Assembly (NCBI GenBank): GCA_026413225.1
Contig: CM048552.1
Coordinates: forward strand, 22,061,001 to 22,125,000
DNA length: 64,000 nt
Source of the DNA: Otis tarda
Taxonomy: Eukaryota > Chordata > Aves > Otidiformes > Otididae
Direction: 5' to 3'
The stretch's first letter is position 1. The number at the start of each line of letters is the position of its first letter. Shown in pieces: positions 27,164 through 40,847 of this stretch. The notes beneath the pieces are model-generated. The model did no database searches. It worked only from the letters and a program-made list of their open reading frames with translations, and had not been told where the DNA came from. Made by a program: the position numbers and the translations under genes.

Positions 27164-28304
27164 GACAAAATGCTTCCTGGAAACAATGTTCATTTCTCTG
27201 CGATTTTAGCAAGGACAGTGGGGCATAAAGCCCAATAAGGTATTTGAGCATTGAATGGAAGTAAAAATACCATTAATTTGAACCGCTCTGCCTCTGACAC
27301 CTTCACAAAATTATATTGATACTATGGGTATTAGGCAGCTCCACTGGTGCTTAAGACCTCACTGGTGACTACTGATATTTTTTTAAAAAATGCCTAGAGA
27401 AAATTACACAGAGATGTAGTGCTTGAAATACACAGAGATGTAGTGCTTGAAATATTGAAGGCTAGAAAACCCTTTAGAACAAAGCTCTGCAGAGTGAAAA
27501 CTTCCCTTGTGACCTTTCTCACTGTTAGTGCGCAGCATCTTTGTACATCCGATCTGGAAGTCTATATGCAGATACATCTTCTACATGTGCACGGTAAACC
27601 AAACACTTTTAGCACATGTTGCACCTCCTGGGCATGCACAGAACAAAACACATTGCACATCTGCACATGGTTTGATGCACATGGAGCTCGTTTGCAATAT
27701 TTTGAGGAATTCCAGATGTGTGGCTTTTGCTTGGCAGGATGTGACCTGCTAGGGCCAGAAACCGTGGGGAATTCTGGAAAAAAACAAATAAAGTCTTCAA
27801 AATCCTTGTATAGAAAATCTCCGCCCCAAAAAAAAATTCAGAACATGTCCAGGAAAACTTAAATATACTGTAACATCTTCATTAAAAATGTAGCCGCTGC
27901 CTGACTCTCTAGCTTTCAGCATCCAGCAGTGGCATGTGCTGTATGGCTCCTGAGGAATGGCAGATAAGAAAGGTCTCCTATTTCGCCTCACATCCACAGA
28001 TCCTGCCTGCCTAAATGAACTTACAGTTTCCCACACTGTAAGAGATTATAGGTTTTGCAGAAGCTTCTACAATATAGCAGACTTAGGACTGAAAAAAACT
28101 CTCAATGAAACCGGTTTGTATGTACTTACAGATGCCAACATAGCAGTCCAAACGACTTTGTACGTGTGCCTGACAGTCCCATTCTAACCACGCACAGCTC
28201 CCACTGCCCACAGCCATTTAATATGGAGAGCAACTGTTCTCTACCCTCGACTGATCTAAAGCTAAGAAAAAATTGTTAAACACTACAAAATTGGGAACAC
28301 TTTT
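27164..28304. other. Noncoding spacer with a 24-bp tandem duplication
   Basis: No gene is recognised. The 147-codon open frame at 27419-27862 starts inside the tandem duplication, has low-complexity composition and resembles nothing I know. Apart from the duplication at 27406-27453, nothing structured is visible. Confidence 0.55.
27406..27453. repeat. Perfect 24-bp tandem duplication
   Basis: The 24-base unit beginning ACACAGAGATGTAGTG occurs twice back to back (27406-27429 and 27430-27453) with no mismatch. Identity over both units suggests a recent replication-slippage event or an assembly artefact. Confidence 0.95.
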
Positions 28305-28824
28305 AGAATCATAGAATCTTAAGGTTGGAAGAGACGCCCAGGATCAAGTCTAACCATCAATCTAACATCATTATTCCTACTAAACCATGTCCTGGAGTGC
28401 CACATCTACACGTTCTTTGAACACCTCCAGGGATGGTGACTACACCACTTCCTTGGGCAGCCTGTTCCAGTGCGTGATCACTCTTTCAGTAAAGAAGTGT
28501 TTCCTAATATTCAACCTAAAGCTCCCCTGCTGCAACTCGAGGCCATTTCCTCTTGTCCTATCAGCAGTTACTTGGGAGAAGAGACCAACACCCTCCTCCC
28601 TACAACCTCCTTTAGGGTAGTTCTAGAGAGCGATGAGGTCACTCCTCAGCCTCCTCTTCTCTAGACTAAAACAGCTCCAGCTCCCTCAACCACTCCTCAT
28701 AAGACTTGTTCTCCAGACCCTTCACCAGCTTCGTTGCCCATCTTTGGATGCGCTCCAGCAACTCAACATCCTTCCTGCACTTAGGGGCCCAAAACTGCAC
28801 ACAGTATTTGAGGTGCAGCCTCAT
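28305..28824 (-). mobile_element. CR1 LINE 3' fragment, older subfamily
   Basis: Begins on the plus strand with AGAATCATAGAATC, the reverse complement of the CR1 terminal ATTCTATG repeats, then AAGGTTGGAAGAGACGCCCAGG. The remainder is antisense to the CR1 ORF2 C-terminal region: CCTGTTCCAGTGCGTGATCAC, TTCCTCTTGTCCTATCA and CCTCTTCTCTAGACTAAA all correspond to post-RT blocks. The long segment between the tail and the C-terminus (TCTAACATCATTATTCCTACTAAACC) differs from the copies at 36.8-53 kb, so this belongs to a different subfamily. It is truncated at the 5' side near 28824 and has no intact reading frame. Confidence 0.9.
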
Positions 28825-31800
28825 TTGAGTCTTGGGCAGGGGGGAGGGTTCTGCATGTCATTCAGCAGCCTCAAGATTTGTAGTCTGTGCCACCTGGTGA
28901 CACTGTCATTGCTTCCTGTTGCTACCTAAAATTCTCTCTCTTACATCATGTTTTATTTCCACTAGTAACTGCATAGTCATAGCAAACTTGGCTTCAGAAA
29001 CACAATGGCAGCTACCACTACAGTTAAGGAGAATAGAACCAAACAGAACTTTGAATGGCTTATTCAGAGACTCAGTAAGGAAGAAAAATTACAAGACTAC
29101 TTCTACAGCTGTGTTGCTGCACACTGAGTCACAAACAGGATGTAAGGTTTTTGTGTATAACTTTTGTCCTAGCTAAAGCCCACCTGATACTACAAGGAAA
29201 GGAAATAGGAACATGAAGTAAAGCTAGTAAAGTTTAAAAAAAAAAAACATTTTTTCCTGAAAAGGCAAACAAAAAAACTTGGTAATGCCAGAAGGTGCCA
29301 TCAAGGACTGTTATGGGATATGTTATTCTATAAAGGAACTCTACTGGAAATTAAAAACAATGTAATTATCCTAATTTTAGAGGGTTCTTCCTTTCAGTAT
29401 AGTCAGACAAGAAAAGACAGGAACTGAGGTTGCTGTAATAACGTATTCTTCTGATTTTTTTCAGCTCTATATGTGCAGATAATCACAGCAAGAATTGTTG
29501 AAGGGGAAAGGGCATTTTCCTTCCTCCAGTATAGGTCATATTTTTAAGAAAGAAAACTGTAACTACATGCAATTAAAACATGTCATTAACTTACAAGATA
29601 AGGGTTTAATTGCCATGAAATATATATGTAAATATAACGTGCTGCAGGCTTCATGTCCTTATGCACTTATGGCACTTACTTACAGGGTGGTTTTGGTTTT
29701 TAATGTGAGCATTTTTATAAGTAACCTGTGTAGCTGTTTCTGTAATTCACTTCATGTATCAAATGTGACATGTATTCTGCAGTACAGTCTGCTTTAAAGA
29801 AATTATAGTCAATGCAATATTTGTTTTCCAGCATACCCCAGATCATTCTAGGAACTGAAGAAAATGAGCTAACTATATATACACTACAGTGTTTGTTCCT
29901 ATTCCAAGCTTGTTGGGGTTTTTGATGGTTAGTTGATGGTTAGATTTTTTCCTTTTTTTTTTTTCCTCTTTTCACAGTGACCTTTACAGGGTAGACTTAT
30001 ATTTAACAGTGGCTTTCTAACGTCTGTTTGCTAAACCAAATAATGTAGGCAAAGTTATGGCTGGAGATAGTGCAAAGAAACAGCAAAGCCATAGAAAAGG
30101 GGGGAAAAAAAATGCACGCTTATGCTGAAGGATCCTTTTGTTTAGCCCTTTTGAGAAAGACCTCGGTGACCTCAGAAAACCTCCAGCTGCAGCCCGTGAA
30201 ACTGGGTTAAGAGCCTCAGCAGAGGACCTTGAGAGCCCTCTACAGGCCATCAGTGCCTGGTAATTCCAAGAAGAATGATCCTGGTAGCCCTGGCTCTGCT
30301 TATCTTCATCTGCCTTGATGTGTGGATGAAAGACGTGTTTTATTTGCCATTTATCACAGTGGGGGTTTTGGTGTGCAACAGTAAGCCGTCCCTTTAATGA
30401 TGCCTTCAGCTGGCAGCATTGTTCGGCTTAAATAACCACTTGCCAAAAAAGGAAAAGAATTTGTCCTCTCTTTGGATTTGTTATTTCATTAGGGTTCCCC
30501 AAGAGAACTCCAATAAAGGATTTGGGTCTATTAATCACCCTCCACAACCTTCTCAAGTAATTAGTCTTTAAAAATGTTTGCTACCTCCTTAGTAGTACAT
30601 AATTTGACGGTGCTGGGTGAATCAGCCGAGGTTCAGACTCACTAACCTTTAGAGGTTTGGCTTGTCTGAGCTCATCAGTCTGGGCCCCCAATTGAACTGA
30701 AAATGGCACTTTTTTCATTCTTTGTGGCAGGTTTATAGTACAGCACCGCTGGACGCCTGCCATGAAGGAAAAACTCAAAACATATAAATTCTTCATAAGG
30801 CAATGGTAGAAGGTGGCACTGAGAAATAATGCTCTCCTGCTGTCAGAGCCGCTGTGGGGGGAGCAGGGGGAACGCTCATTCTAAGACAGATGTAGCAACA
30901 ATTGCTCCTGTTTAACTCCCTAAATGGGTAATCCTAGTTTATGGGGCCCCAGTGATGGAAATCTTGCTGACATCGCTTTGAGGATTTTTTTTTTTTTTGG
31001 TAGAGATTGTGGGTTCTCAGGAGAGCATTGCAAGAACCTCACTGACAATTTCAGACGCAGACCCCTTGAAATAAGTGTAAAGTGCATTTTCTTTCAAGAT
31101 GCATACATATTAATGACAAATTTCGTGATGAACACAGCTAAAATATTTCTGTTTTATTCTATACATAAACTGGACAATGAGGCAGCTTCATGTTAGAAAA
31201 TTTGCAAGCCTTTCATGCAAAAAATATATTTGGCACCACCAGGTAACACAGTCCACACGCCTTGTTGCTTTTTCTTGGCTCTCCCAGTTCCATTGGCCTT
31301 GTTTCTGGTAAATTAAGAAGGCAATTACAGATTCACAGACCACGTTGGGGACATTCCAGGGTTTTGTATTAGTCATTACAGAGAGATACTCACAAGCTGC
31401 CCAGGCTAGAGCTGTTTGGAGGATAAGGATTTCATTTTGCTGCATTTTTACAGATTTAGACTTCTGCTAGAGATTTTTTTTTTCTGACACTGGCCTGAAA
31501 ATGAAGTCCTTCACATGATTTTGCAAAAGAGATTTGAGGTAAAATTCCCATTTTAAGATTAGATCCTTTTGCTCTTTTGGTTTATCTCATAGTTCTCTTG
31601 TGATACTGGACAGATAGACTCAGACACGTCCTCTGACACTATATAGTTTGGTGTTTGTGGGTAATGGGCAGGGAAATTAAAGATACCAGCTAAAATCTAT
31701 GCTCTTCCTGCATCCATGTGCAGTATTTCACCTGAGATCCCATTAAATCAGTCAGAGAAAAACTGTGTGACCGGGGTCTAATATTCTGGGCCATGATCCT

Positions 31801-34800
31801 TTAAAATTCAAAATCGCAGTCAAATAAAGTCAAATTATGACTATTATTTTTGCCAATTTGAAGTACACAACTGAAAAAAATGACAGTAGTAATTTAAGTA
31901 GAGAGACATTAATCCAACTTAAACTAATGCAAACTACATGGGTTTGAGGAGGAGAAAAGGGTGTGTTTATCTGTATAAGCTCACCCCTTGCTGTCAGAAA
32001 AGCAGAACCACTAAATATTTGTGTATGTGAGCTCATCTCTCCAGTCAAAAGAATTTGCTTCAATTTCCAGAAATGTCCTCTCTTGTAACTCATTTATTGT
32101 TTTAGACTCCTCATGCATAATAGGCAGCACTTGCATTAGTGAGTTATCCTGTTTGATTAAATTGAGAGTTTCCTAAAGTCAGTAGACGACAATGTATTAT
32201 ATTTCATTATTTCTGGCCATATGGCATACATGGTACAAGAAACAATTAAAAGATAACTGGACATGTCTGAAACTTCAGCAGGAGCCATATGCACTCATTT
32301 TCAGGCCAGAGGCACGGGCTTGTAGAAGGCAGACTTTTCACCCAATAGTTCTGTCCTATAGATATAAACGTAAAAGTACACTTTTATTAGTGGGCAGTTA
32401 TAAGTAATTTATAACAGGTGAACAGATCACTGTGTTGCCACAGATCTAAGTAATGTGTCTTATAGGCAAATATGAGCTCAAAAGTCAATTCTACTGCATC
32501 TATTTGCCAGGAAATGACAGACTGGCTGGCTCTATGATGATTGCTTATCCTTTTATTAAAAACTCTGTTAAATTATTTTTGCATGCATGTGTGTGTTTGT
32601 GTCTGTTTGTACATATAGTATGCATCACAGTGTGTCACTATGAGTATCTGAAGACAGTTTCTAAGAAATATTTGAAAACACCATTCTCCAGTTGATTCTG
32701 TCAGGTTTTAGTGGTGAGCGTTGAGTCTTTGAGACAATGGAGTTGCCTTATTTGCTTATGCCTAAAACACTGTTGGGGATGATAGGATGCAGGATGAGGC
32801 CTGCAGATCCTGCTGGTAACTGCAGGATGACTCTTACCTATTTTAAAGAAATAATTGAGTATCATGCTGTAATTTCTTTTTTTTTTTGTTGTTTTCTTTT
32901 ACTCCAAAACTGAGAACATTTAACATAAAGTAAGTTAATGTGACATGGAGGAAAAAAAAAAAAATAAAATCTTAATAAGTATCCCTCTGATGGCCAAGAA
33001 ATATAAAGTACTAAACACACTAGGCCATGGAGTTCTTTTTCAATGCTTGAAAAAATAATTATTTTTAAAAAGACTCATTAAACCCCAACTCTAACAGTTT
33101 ATAATTCTGAAAGGCAAATCAAAACATGGGCCTGCAACACCTGTCAGAGTCCCTTCCAAAATATTCCTTGTAGTGACAGAGAAGGATTTGAAGTAATCTC
33201 CTACAGCTGGTTGTAAAATCTCAGTGTCTGAGGTAGACATAGGAAATAGCAGGTAACAGGACACTAAACCTTTATGATATTTTTACTTACCTCTGTTACT
33301 AATAACACTTCAGAAAATTGGGGGGGGGGAGAATAATGTGAAATCTAATATTTCTGCTTCTATTTACGCAACTTGTTATTCTTTTCCTGATTTGAGCTGT
33401 GAGAATAGAAGCTATTTGTTAATGTTCTGGTTCTCTTTCTGGTTCATGTAAAAGGGCAGACAGATAACATCAAGTAGCTATGTGAGGATACTGCATGTAC
33501 TTTTTCACTCTACTGCTTAATGATATTGGGCTTAATTAAAAAATATGCGGTGTCACATTTTCCATGATACTGTTACTTGAAAGAGTTCTATATTACACAG
33601 TCATATTGACCATGTTGTGCCCCGGACAAACTATGCCAGCCTCTATCTGCTTACCTCTGTGTTAAGCCCCAAATACACAAGTTTCCAGAATGTCTCTCTT
33701 TGGAGCACTGAAATTGTCCTGTAAGGACAAAATATGTCTAGGACAGCGGAAATAGGACCTGGAGAAACCGCCTGATGTGTTGTCTCTCCACCAAGGACTT
33801 TGAAGTTTCAAAAATTCCTTTGCACAGTCAATGCATATGTGTAGGAAAAGTGGATAAATTATCTTAAAACATGAAACTGGTTAAAACAATAGCTATACAG
33901 CAACTAAACAGCTAGCATGATTGCAAGCGTTTTTCTTCCCAGGTTACCAGGAAACCTGACCTGATTTCTGCAAACATCATAATTATTCACAAGCGTGGGA
34001 TTTGTAGCCCTGATAATCTGTGACGGTCCCATAGGACATACTTTCCCACTACATGCTGAAAATTAATCTTACTATGACTGCTTACCTAACACTTGCAGTA
34101 TTTTTCAGTTCCTTGATTGTATGACTGGAATAATAAATGAAAAACAGCTAATAATGAGTGAACTTTCAAATGGATAATCATTCATACTTGATTACATTTA
34201 GCTGTCGGCTTTCATAAGCATATTAAAATATACTATATGGAGGACCAAATATCTATACTGCATAATACTCCACGAATGAAACAAATTTAACACTTTTTAA
34301 GAAATCTCTTTGAGTCACATTTTTAATATTACACCAGCTTTATGCTTTTATACCTAAGAACTATGATATGTTACAAAGCCAATTTTAAGTGTTTATTATT
34401 ACCAATAAATGCACACTTAAGCTAGGTTGCAGCTGTAAACCCTTATGATGTAATCTATACCTGTACAATATTCTTTCACATGTTACTGTTATGTTTCTAT
34501 GTACCCTAAAAATGGAAGTTTCATTATTATATTCATATTTCCTACCCAGGGAATCTATATAAATTATTGCAATACCTTTCTGCTTTTGTCATTTTAAGAT
34601 ATTTGCTTAAAAGAAATCTGATTTTCAATGCACAGTTAGTACTGTTATTTCTATTGTATGCTAGTCAGAAACAAGGACATTTTACTTTCTGCAGAAGAAA
34701 GTCTGATGTGAATTAATCCCTCTTTGGCTACGTTAATAAATGATGTATTGCTCTTTGGTCTTAATTTAAATATTGAAATATAATATTACTTTTTCCTGAA

Positions 34801-36789
34801 ACATGAATACCTTTTATTAATATCAAAGTATTCTCAAGAGTTAATTTTAAATAAATTTATCTTCCACAATAAAATGTCTAATTCTAATTCTTTTCCTGCT
34901 TGGGTTGTGTTGAAACTAAATCTTCTGTGAGTACAATATAGTGGTACATCTTCCATCTGGAAGGAATTCTTGAAATGTTTGGTCAGTCACTGCTTTGGCT
35001 AAACATATTCACAGAAAATCACAATTCCAAACTGACATGTCTCTGACCAAGAGGTCAGAAACCCAGAAGTTATAACCAGGATAGTTAATGTCCCATTGTG
35101 AAAGAACATGTTGCTGTCTCTCTCCGGACTGCTAAAGACAGAATCACAGGTCAGTAAATCCTCTTCTCTTTAGCAAAATAGCAAGTGCTCAGCCTTTATT
35201 AAACTTTGACTGCTAAAATGAAGCACAACATGAAGGCAAAAAGAACTCCAGCTCCCCTTTCTTACTCCCAACAGTGTCATCCGAAGTGCTGCACACTTCT
35301 AAAAACGTCCATGGGAGGTTCTGTGTGTTATGAAACCCTACCTCATTCACATAATGGAGACATCCAGCTCCTGACATGCCTACAATGGGTTAAGCTTAAA
35401 AAATTTTGAAAGGTCTAAAAATAGCAGTGTGTGTGACAAAAGCTATCGTTTTGAAAAGTAGTCCCTCAAAATACCATATAAATCACAGATAAGTAGATTC
35501 AGGTGAAAATAATAATTCTCTTGGCCTCATCATTGGTATGAATTTCTAGTCTAAAAAACTAGGTTTCCCTTCAAATTCCATAGACATAAGGACTCTTTTC
35601 TACAAAATTAAGAAGGAAGGAGAGAACAGAAGGGTTTTTAAAGAACATTTTAGCCTTAGCCTTTTTTATAAGTTTCTCCTCTATCCGTCATCTATCTAAA
35701 CAAAACATAGACCTTTCTAGTCCTTCTAGCCTTCAGTAATAGTTGAATTCCCCACAAATGCTGACCAGAGCTGTGGTCTCCATGCTAGCTCACTCCTGTA
35801 GAAACCTACACAAACACAGGATGTTTGGTAAATCACAGAGTCTAACTTCAAAAGCAAAAAGATGAGTAATACTGATACATTTGTAGTACTATTAAGAATG
35901 GATTTTCTGAGGTACTGCTTTTCCTTGCCCTGACTGTGTGTAAATTGAGGATGTGGCAGGCACAGTGAGTGTGGATAAGTGAAGTGGTTTCCTTAGAAAC
36001 AATAAAAGCAGAATCTATAAAGCAGAACATCCTCCCAGCTGACGTGACTATTTAATGGTACTGATAACACAGAGAACAGACGTAAGTAGCCTCACTGTTT
36101 GTACACAGCACACAGCATAGTTCCCCAAATAGCTGAATTACTTTCCATATAAGACCATAAAATCTAGATAGAATCTCACAGGGCTGTCATTAAGGAAAAG
36201 GGCACGAATATAACGTTCCAATATTAGTATTACAAGCTAAATATAGCAGCTGGCATTTCTGGTGCCCACTTGTGTTCATTTCTTCTGTGATAAGTAATTC
36301 ATCTCCCTTCTTCATGTTAACAGCGAGCTCATGTGTATTGGAAAGATGTGACCACTGCAACAAGTATGCTTCTAGCAAATCCAGGCTGGAGCTCATACCA
36401 ATAAGCCATTCCTTTGCCAGGTTTTTCAAAAACAGGAGGCCAAATTAGGCTTACAGACAAGCAATTTCTGAGAGCGCTGAGTGTCCAACAGCACTACAGT
36501 AGGACTGGGAGACAGGGAGGGGAAAGAGAAAGTTTGAATTTATGTAGAAATCAATTTGGTGAAAAACCTTCATGTTCATCTCTGGATGTCACAGGAAGTA
36601 AGGGACCACAAGCAATCATGCACTATCCTCAGTGGGCAATGAGTAATGCTTTGTTTCAGTTAAAGGGCATAAATGCACTGACTTCAGATTATTGAGTTGG
36701 TTTTATGACTGCTCTGTGTCTCTTCAGCCACATGCACCATTCAGTGAGTCTTTGTAATCTCTTTTACAGAACTTTATAATATAATAAAC
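28825..36789. other. Noncoding stretch, candidate conserved element near 30.3-30.8 kb
   Basis: No gene or young repeat is recognised. A perfect 11-bp tandem pair TTGATGGTTAG lies at 29922-29943, and a G10 run at 33320-33329. The interval of about 30250-30830 has moderate GC, few homopolymers and several homeodomain-like words (GTAATTAGTC, TCTATTAATCAC, TTTAATGATG), as conserved noncoding elements often do. Whether it is conserved cannot be judged from one sequence. Open frames of 60-100 codons here resemble no known protein. Confidence 0.5.
33320..33329. repeat. G10 homopolymer
   Basis: Ten consecutive G residues in an otherwise AT-rich stretch, read directly. Confidence 0.9.
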
Positions 36790-37774
36790 TCCTCAGGTGT
36801 TCCTCAGAGCTCGGCATTGGGCCCAGCCCTGTTTAACATCTTTGTTAGCAACATGGACAGTGGGATAGAGTGCAAGTTTGCTAATGACACCAAGCTGTGT
36901 GGTGCCGTCGACATGCTGGAGAGGAGGGATGCCATCCAGAGGGACATTGACAGGCTGGAGAGGTGGGCCCATGCCAACCTCATGAAATTCAAACAGGCCA
37001 AGTGCAAGGTCCTGCACCTGGATTGTGGCAATCCCAGGCACAAGTACAGGTTGGGCAGGGAATGGATTGAGAGCAGCCCTAGGAGAAGGACTTGGGAGTG
37101 CTGGTGGACAAGAAGCTCAACATGAGTGGGCAATGCGCCCTTGCGGCCCAGAAGGCCAACCACATCCTGGGTTGCATCAAGAGAAGCATGGCCAGCAGGT
37201 CGAGGGAGGTGATTCTGCCCCTCTACTCTGCCCTGGTGAGACCCCACCTGGAGTACTGTGTCCAGTTCTGGAGTCCCCAACACAAGAAGGACATGGACCA
37301 GTTGGAGAGGGTCCAGAGGAGGGCCACGAAGATGGTAAGAGGGCTGGAGCACATCTCCTGTGAGGACAGGCTGAGAGAGTTGGAGCTGTTCAGCCTGGAG
37401 AAGAGGAGGCTCCGGGGAGACCTTATAGCGGTCTTCCAGTACCTCAATGAGGCCTACAGGAAAGACAGGGAGAAACTCTTCAGCGGGGCCTATTGCAATA
37501 GGACAAAGGGCAATGGTTTTTAAAATAGAGGGGGGTAGATTTAGATTGGATATCAGGAAAAAAATTTTTTACAATGAGGGTGGTAGAACACTGGAAGAGG
37601 TTGTCCAGAGACGTGGTTGATGCCCCATCCCTGGAAACATTCAAGGCCAGGTTGGATGAGGCTCTGAACAACCTGATCTGGTTGGAGATGTCCCTGCTCC
37701 TTGCAGGGAGGTTGGACTAGATAACCCTTGAGGGTCCCTTCCAACCCTAACCATTCTATGATTCTATGATTCTA
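36790..37774 (+). mobile_element. CR1 LINE, 5'-truncated (about 1 kb)
   Basis: Starts just before the RT block equivalent to [15 protein letters not shown] and ends in the tandem ATTCTATG repeats (37752-37774), the hallmark CR1 terminus that replaces a poly(A) tail. The body covers the RT palm motif C, the thumb and the C-terminal region. The copy has its own lesions: a 9-bp deletion removes three codons before motif C, FADD is FAND, one base is missing after 37080, and one T is inserted near 37517-37521. It shares TTTTAAAATAGAGG near the end of the frame with the copy at 48.4 kb, placing those two in one subfamily. Confidence 0.95.
36799..37523 (+). pseudogene. CR1 ORF2 (reverse transcriptase) fragment, inactivated
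   Basis: The coding relic runs in two frames joined by a one-base deletion at 37080/37081. The first frame holds [17 protein letters not shown] and then motif C with the first catalytic Asp replaced by Asn (FAND; codon AAT at 36883-36885). The second frame (37092-37523) holds the thumb and C-terminal blocks, including [15 protein letters not shown] and [14 protein letters not shown], and closes early after an inserted T. RT motif A and the endonuclease domain are absent because of the 5' truncation. The product would be inactive. Confidence 0.9.
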
Positions 37775-40700
37775 AGGTACCAGTGAGAGTGCAAATATCT
37801 TTGGTTCTGGAATCCCTTTTCATTCAAAATCTTTGGCAATTGACACTTTCCTGGCTTTTTGTCCCTCACTTCTCCATATTTCTGACTTATTAGCTTCTTC
37901 TTATTGTATTATTTCCTTCCTTTATGTTATATATACTATGGCATATGTCATACACACAGTTTTAAAAATATTTTCACCTTTCACCTTATCTTTTCACCTT
38001 TCCTTTGCAAGCAGGGCTTATGAAATCATAGTGTGTATTTCTATGCGCATGCATGTGCTGTCTTGCATATCTCCATCTGCGCACATGCTCCCTTCTGTTG
38101 TAGCACCAAATAGTTTTTGAATCTGATCTCTTCTTGCAAATAAATTCCACAGAATGATAGAGAGAGTATTAAGATCTTGAAAATTCAAATAAAGCAGAAG
38201 GATCAGCAGCATATTGTCCAATAAGCAACCATAGTGCCTTATAAGTGTGTGAAGAAGGTCTTTAGTGGACAAGAGAGAACCTAGGAGAGACAAGAATCAC
38301 CGAAAAATAAGTTTTGTTCATGCCGTTGGTCAGGAAAAACCTTTTTTGTTTATTCTTTCTTTTTTTCCCCACTATTCTTTTTTTTTTTATTGAATCAGGT
38401 CAGAAATAATAACACATGAAAAGGCAAATATTGTAGTAGAAATATGATATAATTCATATGCACAGCAGTCAAACATGGCTGCAAAGTGTAACTATATAAA
38501 CATTTGTTTTCTGGATGCTTCTTGAGGAAACTGAGTTCTAAGAGCTTTAAATAAAGCAATTTCACTGATTATTTTCTGTCTGTTAGTTTAAAATGTGTTT
38601 CTTTCCTCAGCCTTTAACTCATATTCCTCCTTAAACTTTCACTAAAAATGGTTCCACTGTTATCTCAACTTTCTAAAATTAAATCTTGTTGTTTTTCCCT
38701 CATTTCTTGTTTGTTCATTGCCATAATAATTATCTGTAACAAGTAGCAAATTTATACTGTATAGGCAAGAAAGAGAGTAAAATTTCAGATTCTGTTGTAC
38801 TAGTATGCAAAACACAAATATTTTTTTTTTGCCTGTGGAGTTTTCAGTGTTTCTCCAAATACAAAGCAACCTTGGAATACCAAAATAATTTCAGGAGTTA
38901 ATAAAATTATTCTAAATGATCGTCTGTGGTTATTAAGAAATGGGTTACCTTAGTTATTTGAAAACAGATTTTTTTTTGTGTACATAACTTAGATTGGCTA
39001 TGTATCTACACTGGATCTCAAATACAATTAGTAAAAGATCATATACTGCAGAGCACAGAGAAATAGTTTGTGAAGCCCAGATTCTCAATGTAAGCAACCT
39101 TTGGCCACACAGAGACACAGAGTGCTGCAGTTAGCTACATCTTTTGGTGAAAAAGAAACTTCCTTTCTCTTTCCCTCCACCTCACCAGATCATCCATCAA
39201 TATGCAATTTGAAGATTAAATGTAATTAATTTTTTATAGTTATATATTAGGGACCAGTGTGTTGCTTTGCACAGATGAGTTTTATTATACCAGCTCTTTG
39301 CCTGTTTCATCCAAAAGTTTAAATGTTCCTTATTGGGTTTCTAAAGCCTATAGCAGAAGCAAAACGTAACTGTTACAAGCAAGGTAAGCTGTCACAGGTA
39401 GCTCTAAGTGAGCAAAATGATTAAGACATTTCAGAATGAAACATAAAAAAAAAATTTATTCACAGCTGTTGTACTGGGAGAATGCAGTTTGTGTCTGTGT
39501 GTATGAATGATAGGAAAATTTTTAAAAGATGTTTGTATCCAGAGATAATTTTAGCACAGATTACATCCATAAAAAACACAGGTCTTCTACTACCTTTGAT
39601 ATTCTGGTTTCATTCAAGCTTTCTAACAGATTTAACATTATTACAAAACATGTGTATCTGCGTTTTATACACATTTGAAATGCCTTTGTATAGGCTATTA
39701 AAACCCTCCTCCTTACCAATTATTATTGCACACATCACATGTGATTCTGCCATGGACAAACTTACAGACCAATGTGCTTAGGAAAGGGCAAAACACAGAT
39801 GGAAATCTGCTTGTAAAAATAAATTTGTTATGTTTTAGAAGTTATTTTTTTTGTCAGTGCAGTACAGCAAGGGGTATCATATGGCTGCACACAATTTAAT
39901 CCACTTCCCCTTTGCTTTTGGGACTCATTTGCTGCTGTCAATCACATACATCAATCTAACCTCAGTTAGAACAGTTAGAACAAGGAACCAAGAAAGCTGC
40001 TTGCATTTTACACATCCTCTCTTCAGAGAAGGCAAACACACACTTCTGGAAGGCAAGACCCAAATAATTTAAATAGAGATATAAATTTATAAGGTTGGGT
40101 TCTTGCTTCCTTCTGTGCCCCTGTGTAGCTAAATCTATCCTGTAGTTTTTACTCCCACTCTGTGTGTGTGTGCATGTACGTAAAACTTCAATAGCCTGCT
40201 TAAATAAGAAGTGGCTTTCAAAGACATTCTTCCGAGCAAGAACGTTGACAAGACTAAGGATAAGGAATTTTAGTCTTAAATCAAATTGATTTGTTTGATC
40301 ATTTAACTACTCTACTTCACCTTTTAGTCTATCACTACTATAACCAAAATTCCCATGTTGCAGGACCATATATTCTCTGTGCTGATGCTGATAAAATTCT
40401 GAATTAACTTATTGAGTTTACATCTAGGCCAACAGGGATGTCAATCCCTATGCCAGCAGCTCTAATGAATATTATGTTTTCTGAATGTGGTTACATCAAC
40501 CAACTAGTGTTTAGAAAAACTGAATTGCACCATTGATTTGTGCTAGTGCTATACTTCACATGATTTTACTCCTTGGAAGCAATCCAATGGGAAGTTCAAT
40601 ACCTGACAGATCCTGGGGGGGAGGTGGGTGTTGTCACCTGGTCCGCTATGTTTTCATCTACGAAGTGATGTGCTTAAGGCATGCCCAGGCTCCTTCACAT

Positions 40701-40847
40701 GGAGACCCTTGCAGAAAAAAAAAAAACAACTTCAAAGCTTAATGGCTAATAGCATTATTTCAAGTCATCTGCTTTTGCCAAACATTATATTTGTCCCACA
40801 AAACAGTTGGAAAATGCACATGGAGGAGAACGTGGCCACTGATATTT
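37775..40847. other. Noncoding spacer
   Basis: AT-rich sequence between two oppositely oriented CR1 copies. Short pyrimidine-rich repeats (TTTCACCTTT type, 37970-38010) and a short (TG)6 run at 40161-40172 are the only structures seen. No gene is recognised. Confidence 0.55.

Noticed and set aside
27419-27862. 147-codon open frame
   Set aside because: It starts inside a recent tandem duplication, has no recognisable domain, and related frames overlap on both strands.
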